Below are positions 58,774 to 64,000 of a DNA stretch of 64,000 nt, piece by piece. The translations under genes were made by a program, and so were the position numbers. The DNA is from CAVXEF01 sp963827315. Lineage in GTDB: Bacteria; Planctomycetota; Phycisphaerae; Sedimentisphaerales; Anaerobacaceae. The stretch covers positions 558,001-622,000 of the forward strand of contig CAWHAL010000002.1 in NCBI GenBank assembly GCA_963827315.1, in the 5' to 3' direction. A model generated the notes under the pieces. That model did no database searches, had not been told where the DNA came from, and saw nothing but the letters and a program-made list of their open reading frames with translations. The stretch's first letter is position 1; each line of letters begins with the position of its first letter.

Positions 58774-59286
58774 ATGCAGACCGATCTTCCCAGCAGGATT
58801 TTTCCCGGCCGACGAAGCCGATTCACTTTGCGCATGGCGCCGATGATAGATATGATATTCCTGCTGCTGATATTTTTCATTGTGGCGGGAAAATGGAGGC
58901 CGCTGGAGAATTTTCTGCCGTTTGAGATGCCCGCTGCTCAGGCAGGTTCCCAGCAGTTCGGCAGGCCGGAGCCTTTAATGATACATATCTCTGCGACGCA
59001 GACCGGCTGCCAGGTCCAGATAGGTCAGCTCTACATGGTGCAAGTAGAGGATAAAACCATCGCGGCAGATTTAACTGTGCTGATGGAAAAAATCCGCCAG
59101 ACCTTGCTCGACCAGAAAAGGTTTGCCGCTGACCCGATAGAGGTCGTCTGCTCGCCGGAGGTAAAGTGGGACCATGTGGCGAAAATATATAATCTGTTCT
59201 TCGGAGCGGGACTGACCGACATCACTTTCCAGATTTATCCGCCGGAGGCGGATGACACAGTAACCAGGAATGGGCACGCCGATTAA
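58774..59286 (+). CDS. ExbD/TolR-like membrane protein
   Basis: 170 residues. An N-terminal cytoplasmic stretch (PSRIFPGRRSRFTL) precedes one membrane span, MAPMIDMIFLLLIFFIVAG, holding the conserved Asp of ExbD/TolR; the rest is a periplasmic domain. These proteins convert proton-motive force into work on the outer envelope with ExbB/TolQ. No ExbB partner is adjacent here, but one is on the far side of clpX (63427). It starts 9 nt after korC and overlaps the TPR-like gene. Confidence 0.82.
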   Translation: MQTDLPSRIFPGRRSRFTLRMAPMIDMIFLLLIFFIVAGKWRPLENFLPFEMPAAQAGSQQFGRPEPLMIHISATQTGCQVQIGQLYMVQVEDKTIAADLTVLMEKIRQTLLDQKRFAADPIEVVCSPEVKWDHVAKIYNLFFGAGLTDITFQIYPPEADDTVTRNGHAD

Positions 59287-61531
59287 ACGAACCGCTAAAA
59301 TCGCAGTAGTTTCAACTGTTGCATTTTTGTTTTTGTCCTCATCTTCAGGTTTTGCCGAGGTATTGCCGACCGCTGAGGATATCAACAGCCTGGCTCAAGC
59401 TGCAAAATCAACTCTCGACACTTTTCTGCGGCAAAGTTTCGAGCTTCGTATGCAATATGAATTCAGCGGCCGGTTTCTAAACCCAAACGACAAAGACAAC
59501 CTCTGCAAACTTGCAAAGGAATCTGCTGACCGTTTACAGGAAATTGCAAAAAATCAGCGCACACTTAAAAAGCAAATCGAAGATTATCAGGGCGACGACT
59601 GGGACAATAGATTCGGCTCCACCGACCTGTGGCGAAAATTGTCTTTCGATATTTATACCACAAAATTAAGCAAGTTCGAAATGGATTATTACCTGGCACT
59701 TGCCTCTGAGCAACAACAGCGGGACCAAATACTGCATTTAATACTTAGTGAAATGGATTCTCTTGCCCAAAGCGACAAGCGGTTTGGCCCAAATCTTATA
59801 CGAGGTAAAACGCTGGCCCTGCTTGCCCAGACAGAACCGTCTTACAAAGACGCCGCAGTGAGGGAATTTGAGGCATTTGCTGTTTACTCCGACATTTATG
59901 AGCCGACCGCCGCGGCAGTAGAAAAAATGAAATTACTCGGCCGCCCTGACGCAAATCAATTAAATATACTGGTTGAAAGGCTTCGGTCAAACTGGCATGA
60001 CAGATATTTAGAATTGATTCTATCGCTGATGTCTCTCCAGCGACGATATGACCCTGAAGGTTTTGAAAAAACCATCCGGAGTTGGCCGCAAACGGAAGAT
60101 TTCATCGGCTCTTTTGTTTTGGCGGATTTAGTTAACCGTATTTCCCAAATGCAAACAACGCAAGAGAGTTTGGGGCAAATCAGCGTCTTTGAAGCGGAAC
60201 TCGCGGTACAGACTGCATGGAAAAATGAAGCTAAGAACTATAAAGAATTGTTAAACTGCCTCTCAAACACAGAAAAATTTCAGACACCTTCGATACTTTA
60301 CGTTACGGCAACAACTCTGGCGGAATCCTCACCCGCTGAGGCGGTTAATCTCTTGGTAAAGGTAAGTAAGCAGCAGCAAAAAAGTGACAGACTTAATATT
60401 GAGCCGTATAAAATCGCCGAACAAGCGGCGCAGCTCGCATATAACTTATTTTCCAAAGACCCGTGCAATTGTCCGGTCGCCATAGATGCCTTTGATAATT
60501 ATTCTGCAATCGCTGGTGATAAAATCGATGAAGAGTTGGAATACCTTTACAGTTTTGTTTTGAGGGATTGCGGCAGGGTTGAAAAAAGCAAAGAAATATT
60601 GCAAAAAATAGCCAACAGGCCGATGGGCCTTTGGTGCCAAAGAGCTAAATTAGATCTCATCCTGCAGCAGATTCAGCAAACCCCACAGGATGAGCCTCTC
60701 GAACAACTAAAAGGTTTTATCTTAGACTGCACCGGCCAGGACGAGAAAAATAGTGCTCTTCGCAGGGAGGCGCTGAACATATATTGCCGGTCGCTTCTTG
60801 AGCGGGTCGACGCACCATCGGCACAAAAGGTATTGGACATTTTAGACAAAGCCGAGAAAACCCCCGGCATAAGGCTTGACTTCTTTAAGGCAAAAGCATC
60901 TCAGCAAATCGGCGAATTGGAACAAGCGGTTCATTATATGGTTTCGGCTATCAGGCCTGATAGTGGCTCGCTTGCGCCTGACGTAACGCAGCTGCTGTCC
61001 GAGGTCGTTGAGAATATTGAGCGGTTTGAAATTCAGGCCAGTGATTTTAATGGAATGCTTAGTAACTGCAGGCAGCTTGCCGAATTCAGCGATAAGAGTC
61101 TTAATAATCGGCAGACGGCCTTGCTTCTCGCAGAGTTACTTGTGTTCGCAGCGGATAATGAGCCGAATGGATTAATAAAAGCAGAAAACCTGCTCAACAC
61201 TCTTGCCGGCCAGACTGATACCGCTGATGCTGACTTTCTTCGCTGCCGGGCGAGACTATCGGCGAAACAGCACAGGTTTGACAAGGCTGCCCGATTATGG
61301 GCCGAGTTATGCCGCATACAGGAAAGGAGCGAGCCGCCTTTGGCGAATCAGCGAAGCTGGAAATGGTGGCGGGCAAAATATTATGAACTTTACTGCTGGT
61401 CGAAGCTTCCTCAAACCAAAAAAGAGGATGTTTCGCACAGCATCGAAATTCTCGAAAACAGCTTCCGTAACATTCCGCCTTTATGGGCGGGAAAAATGAG
61501 TTTGCTCAAGAGCGCTGCCACCTCCGAATAA
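59270..61531 (+). CDS. Secreted TPR-like repeat protein
   Basis: 753 residues with a classical signal peptide (TAKIAVVSTVAFLFLSSSSGFAEV, cleavage near the FAEV). The mature part is alpha-helical with TPR/Sel1-like arrays (AQQAAQLAYNLFSKDP type, LFSKDPCNC, ARLWAELCRIQERSE). No enzymatic motif. It overlaps the ExbD-like gene by 17 nt on the same strand, and this coupling suggests it works in the same envelope apparatus, for example as a periplasmic scaffold. Function unknown. Confidence 0.78.
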   Translation: MGTPIKRTAKIAVVSTVAFLFLSSSSGFAEVLPTAEDINSLAQAAKSTLDTFLRQSFELRMQYEFSGRFLNPNDKDNLCKLAKESADRLQEIAKNQRTLKKQIEDYQGDDWDNRFGSTDLWRKLSFDIYTTKLSKFEMDYYLALASEQQQRDQILHLILSEMDSLAQSDKRFGPNLIRGKTLALLAQTEPSYKDAAVREFEAFAVYSDIYEPTAAAVEKMKLLGRPDANQLNILVERLRSNWHDRYLELILSLMSLQRRYDPEGFEKTIRSWPQTEDFIGSFVLADLVNRISQMQTTQESLGQISVFEAELAVQTAWKNEAKNYKELLNCLSNTEKFQTPSILYVTATTLAESSPAEAVNLLVKVSKQQQKSDRLNIEPYKIAEQAAQLAYNLFSKDPCNCPVAIDAFDNYSAIAGDKIDEELEYLYSFVLRDCGRVEKSKEILQKIANRPMGLWCQRAKLDLILQQIQQTPQDEPLEQLKGFILDCTGQDEKNSALRREALNIYCRSLLERVDAPSAQKVLDILDKAEKTPGIRLDFFKAKASQQIGELEQAVHYMVSAIRPDSGSLAPDVTQLLSEVVENIERFEIQASDFNGMLSNCRQLAEFSDKSLNNRQTALLLAELLVFAADNEPNGLIKAENLLNTLAGQTDTADADFLRCRARLSAKQHRFDKAARLWAELCRIQERSEPPLANQRSWKWWRAKYYELYCWSKLPQTKKEDVSHSIEILENSFRNIPPLWAGKMSLLKSAATSE

Positions 61532-61548
61532 TTCGCGGCAGGTAAACA

Positions 61549-61577
61549 TTGCCGAGGAAATTTCATTAGGCTATAAT
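61549..61577 (+). promoter_or_regulatory. Promoter of clpX
   Basis: TTGCCG (61549-61554), 17 bp, perfect TATAAT (61572-61577), 37 bp before clpX. Confidence 0.7.
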
Positions 61578-61614
61578 GTATAAACAGGATTTCACTTAAG
61601 GATAGGTAGTAGTA

Positions 61615-62889
61615 ATGGCAAAGCAGTCAGACAGGAACAGGAAAAAGCCGGTATGTAGCTTCTGTGGGCGTGCCGCTACACAGCTTGATGCCTTCATCGA
61701 AGGGCCCAACGACATATTTATTTGTCAGGAGTGCGTTGACCTCTGCCACGACATCGTCCAGAAAAGCCGAAAGCAGCCCAGCACCTCGGTCCTGACCTTC
61801 GAGGAAATGCCCAGCCCTCGGAAAATAAAGGAGTATCTTGACCAATACGTCATCGGGCAGGAGCACGCAAAAAAGTATCTTTCCGTCGCAGTGCATAATC
61901 ACTATAAGCGGCTGCTCCACACTGACAGCGAGGACAAGGATGTGGAAATTGACAAATCCAATGTTTTGTTGGTTGGCCCGACCGGTTCCGGCAAAACGCT
62001 GCTTGCCCGAACACTTGCCCGCTTTTTGCAGGTGCCTTTCGCAATATGCGATGCGACCACCGTTACCGAAGCCGGATACGTCGGCGAAGACGTGGAAAAT
62101 TTCCTGCTGCGGCTTTTACAGTCCGCCGATGACGACCTGGAAATGGCACAGCGAGGCATTGTTTACGTGGACGAAATTGATAAAATCGGCAAAACCTACC
62201 AGAATATCTCAATTACGCGAGATGTTTCAGGCGAAGGTGTTCAGCAGGCATTGTTAAAGATGCTCGAAGGAACCATAGCAAATGTCCCGCCGCAGGGCGG
62301 AAGAAAACACCCGGAACAGGCCTACATACCGTTCGACACCACGCAGGTACTTTTTATTTGCGGCGGAACCTTTATCGGCCTGGAAAATATCATAAAGAAA
62401 AGGCTCGGCAAAAAAATGATTGGCTTCGGCTCGGAGCTTTCCGGAAAAACCGATGAAAAGACCGAGTACAGTAACATAATCAGCGAAGTTATACCCGAGG
62501 ACATCATAGAGTTTGGAATGATTCCCGAAATGGTGGGGCGTCTGCCGGTGATTACTGTTCTGTCGGCTCTCGATGAAAAGGCACTTATAGACATACTGAC
62601 CAAGCCGAAAAACGCCCTTATTAAGCAATATCAGAAATTCTTTGAAATGGAAAACGCCGAACTCGAATTTACCGATGAGGCGTTACGCGCGCTGGCGATA
62701 AAGGCGCTTGAGCACGACACCGGCGCAAGGGCTTTGCGTTCGATTACCGAAGAGCTGATGGTTGACTTGATGTATCAGTTGCCGGAAGAGGCAAAACCCG
62801 CAAAATATGTAATTACGCGTGATATAGTTGAAGGCAAAGCCGGCCTTTTCTCAGCAAGGCAGACAATAACCAAAAAAGAATCAGCATAG
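61615..62889 (+). CDS. clpX: ATP-dependent protease ATP-binding subunit ClpX
   Basis: 424-residue AAA+ unfoldase feeding ClpP. Zinc-binding domain with C14, C17, C37 and C40 (CSFC, CQEC). Walker A GPTGSGKT (121-128), Walker B IVYVDEID (about 182-189), pore loop GYVGED (154-159), ISITRDVSGEGVQQALLKMLEG and sensor II GARALRSI. An IGF-type ClpP loop is present as KKMIGFGSE. Normal length. clpP is not in the window. Convergent with the ExbD gene that follows. Confidence 0.97.
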   Translation: MAKQSDRNRKKPVCSFCGRAATQLDAFIEGPNDIFICQECVDLCHDIVQKSRKQPSTSVLTFEEMPSPRKIKEYLDQYVIGQEHAKKYLSVAVHNHYKRLLHTDSEDKDVEIDKSNVLLVGPTGSGKTLLARTLARFLQVPFAICDATTVTEAGYVGEDVENFLLRLLQSADDDLEMAQRGIVYVDEIDKIGKTYQNISITRDVSGEGVQQALLKMLEGTIANVPPQGGRKHPEQAYIPFDTTQVLFICGGTFIGLENIIKKRLGKKMIGFGSELSGKTDEKTEYSNIISEVIPEDIIEFGMIPEMVGRLPVITVLSALDEKALIDILTKPKNALIKQYQKFFEMENAELEFTDEALRALAIKALEHDTGARALRSITEELMVDLMYQLPEEAKPAKYVITRDIVEGKAGLFSARQTITKKESA

Positions 62890-62902
62890 TCCTGAGCGTG
62901 TC

Positions 62903-62927
62903 GAAGGGCATAAAACGCCGGCCCTTC
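62903..62927. terminator. Hairpin between convergent clpX and exbD
   Basis: GAAGGGC/GCCCTTC makes a 7-bp stem in the short convergent gap and could end transcripts from both sides. No T-run, so confidence is limited. A fragment of the dispersed CCTGAGCGTGTCGAAGGGC repeat overlaps it. Confidence 0.4.
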
Positions 62928-62938
62928 CCCATTTGGTG

Positions 62939-63415
62939 TTACCATTCATTCGTGCCCTTATCCTTCAAAACCGCCAGCCGAATGTCCGTTGCGCAGCTTG
63001 CGGCAACACCGGCAAGGGCGTACTGGGCCTCGGCGAAAGGCACATCTTTGTCAATACGCAGGATAATAACTCTGCCCCCGGCGGGCAAATCTTTCAACCT
63101 CGCATCTATCAATTCGGTGATTTTTTCAGTTATGTCAGCGTAGTTTGTTGCCGTGACTTTTTCTGTGCCGACCGCAAAATCTGTTTTTTCTTCGGTCGTT
63201 CTGATAACGGTGACAGTGGTTATCTGCCCTGTGTGTTCGAGGTTGCTTTCGGCGAACCCGCACTTATCCGGTACCGCCACCGGGAAATTTTCCGCTTCGA
63301 TGAACTGACAGGCCACCGCAAAGAATATAATCAGCTGAAACACAATGTCTATGACCGGAGTCATATTAAATGACGACGTGCCGTGTTGAAACTTGTTACT
63401 TGTTCTTATGGGCAT
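62939..63415 (-). CDS. exbD: ExbD/TolR-family biopolymer transport protein
   Basis: 158 residues from ATG 63415 (MPIRTSNKFQHG); TTG 63430 is an alternative that overlaps the upstream exbB stop. One membrane span with the conserved Asp: FNMTPVIDIVFQLIIFFAVACQF; the remainder is the periplasmic domain (VIILRIDKDVPFAEAQYALAG). It forms a proton-driven energising complex with the ExbB-like protein encoded just upstream on the same strand. Confidence 0.88.
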   Translation of the reverse strand: MPIRTSNKFQHGTSSFNMTPVIDIVFQLIIFFAVACQFIEAENFPVAVPDKCGFAESNLEHTGQITTVTVIRTTEEKTDFAVGTEKVTATNYADITEKITELIDARLKDLPAGGRVIILRIDKDVPFAEAQYALAGVAASCATDIRLAVLKDKGTNEW

Positions 63416-63426
63416 AAGTTTTTTTC

Positions 63427-64000
63427 TCAACGAAAGGGCGTAGGTCTATTGACCTGTGGCGATGGTTTTCCAGCGACCTCTCGAATCGCCGGTTTTGGCC
63501 TCGGCTGTTGTGCTGTGATGGGCTTTTTCGAACCATCTTTCATTTCAGTGAGTATATTTTCTGCCTCTTCCGTTGCCTCGCTGAACAGCGTTTCGATTCG
63601 GTTCGCAAATGCCCCGTGTATCGCAATCGCAGGTATCGCGATAAGCAGTCCCCAAAACGTCGTAACCAAAGCAACCGATATTCCGTGAGCCAACTGTGTG
63701 GCTTGAGGCTGGCCGCCGGTTGTAGCTATGACGTTAAATAATTCTATCATTCCAACAATCGTGCCGAACAGGCCCACCATCGGCGAGACGTTGCCGATTA
63801 GGTTAAGCCATTCAATTTTGCGCCCAAGTGCCAGAGCCTGTTCCTGCAGTGATTCGAAAAGCAGATTTCGCATTCGAAACCAGTCTCCTCCGCCTTTACT
63901 GATTGCCTTGGCTGCCGCTGTGCTGACAAGGTCGTCCTGCTCGGCAATTCTTGCGGGCAATTGCCCCGGGCCAAACTTTTGTATCTGACTGATTATCTCC
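63427..64000 (-). CDS. exbB: ExbB/TolQ/MotA-family proton channel (cut by window edge)
   Basis: C-terminal 190 residues. The frame is open to the window edge (QIQKFGPGQLPARIAEQDDL), so the true start lies beyond 64000. Conserved region: WLNLIGNVSPMVGLFGTIVGMIELF and ALVTTFWGLLIAIPAIAIHGAFANRIE, the MotA/TolQ/ExbB membrane pair. The C-terminal tail is Pro/Lys-rich. Its stop overlaps the alternative start of exbD. Confidence 0.9.
   Translation of the reverse strand, partial: EIISQIQKFGPGQLPARIAEQDDLVSTAAAKAISKGGGDWFRMRNLLFESLQEQALALGRKIEWLNLIGNVSPMVGLFGTIVGMIELFNVIATTGGQPQATQLAHGISVALVTTFWGLLIAIPAIAIHGAFANRIETLFSEATEEAENILTEMKDGSKKPITAQQPRPKPAIREVAGKPSPQVNRPTPFR

Noticed and set aside
1..64000. 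CRISPR arrays or replication origin
   Set aside because: No regularly spaced direct repeats and no DnaA-box cluster, dnaA or parAB genes were seen.

Overview
The window looks like a chromosome segment of a Planctomycetota-like bacterium (PVC group, in style closest to Phycisphaerae), probably from an uncultured lineage. This is inference. It rests on a tuf-first ribosomal/RNA polymerase operon with tRNA genes inside it, an EF-Tu with a diverged switch I, a large lineage-type insertion in RpoC, many GTG/TTG starts, and HEAT and TPR envelope proteins. No rRNA gene is present to settle it.

Layout. 1-711 is the start of leuA, reading out of the window. 1053-1124 is a tRNA-Ile(CAU) gene. From it to a 38-bp copy of its 5' half at 22875-22912 lies a ~21.8-kb block that I interpret as an integrated element. 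At its left end are a frameshifted tyrosine integrase and an excisionase-like gene with an in-frame stop. Its cargo is a histidine kinase/response regulator pair and a large gas vesicle (gvp) cluster: four GvpA/J-family proteins, five GvpF/L proteins (one fused to a DnaJ J-domain), two GvpO, GvpN, GvpG, GvpK and a GvpH-like Hsp20. It also has an ArsA/Get3-type ATPase, a CDC48-type double AAA+ ATPase, three related coiled-coil GvpC-like proteins, a PAS-only protein and two small proteins each made of six CxxCxGxG zinc motifs. The theme is vesicle assembly with a self-contained protein-folding kit.

23072-26309 holds a XerC/D recombinase and a HEAT-repeat lipoprotein. 26688-41984 is the transcription/translation block: tRNA-Thr, tuf, rpmG, tRNA-Trp, secE, nusG, rplK, rplA, rplJ, rplL, rpoB, rpoC, rpsL, rpsG, closed by a strong terminator. 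Several genes in it are preceded by conspicuous leader hairpins. fusA (frameshifted in this sequence), rpmE and prfA follow.

45688-46845 is a scrambled patch: two ends of a four-helix-bundle (S23-type) gene around a membrane protein and an Rhs scrap. Then come a kinase/deoxyribosyltransferase-like fusion, deoC and pabB. Two leftward accessory genes (a lipoprotein and a GH113-like glycosidase with duplicated end domains) separate pabB from a pabC-like gene, which is followed by a Nif3-family gene and scpB. 56093-58764 is a korDABC 2-oxoacid:ferredoxin oxidoreductase operon. An ExbD-like protein, a secreted TPR-like protein, clpX, and a convergent ExbD/ExbB pair (ExbB cut by the window edge) finish the window.
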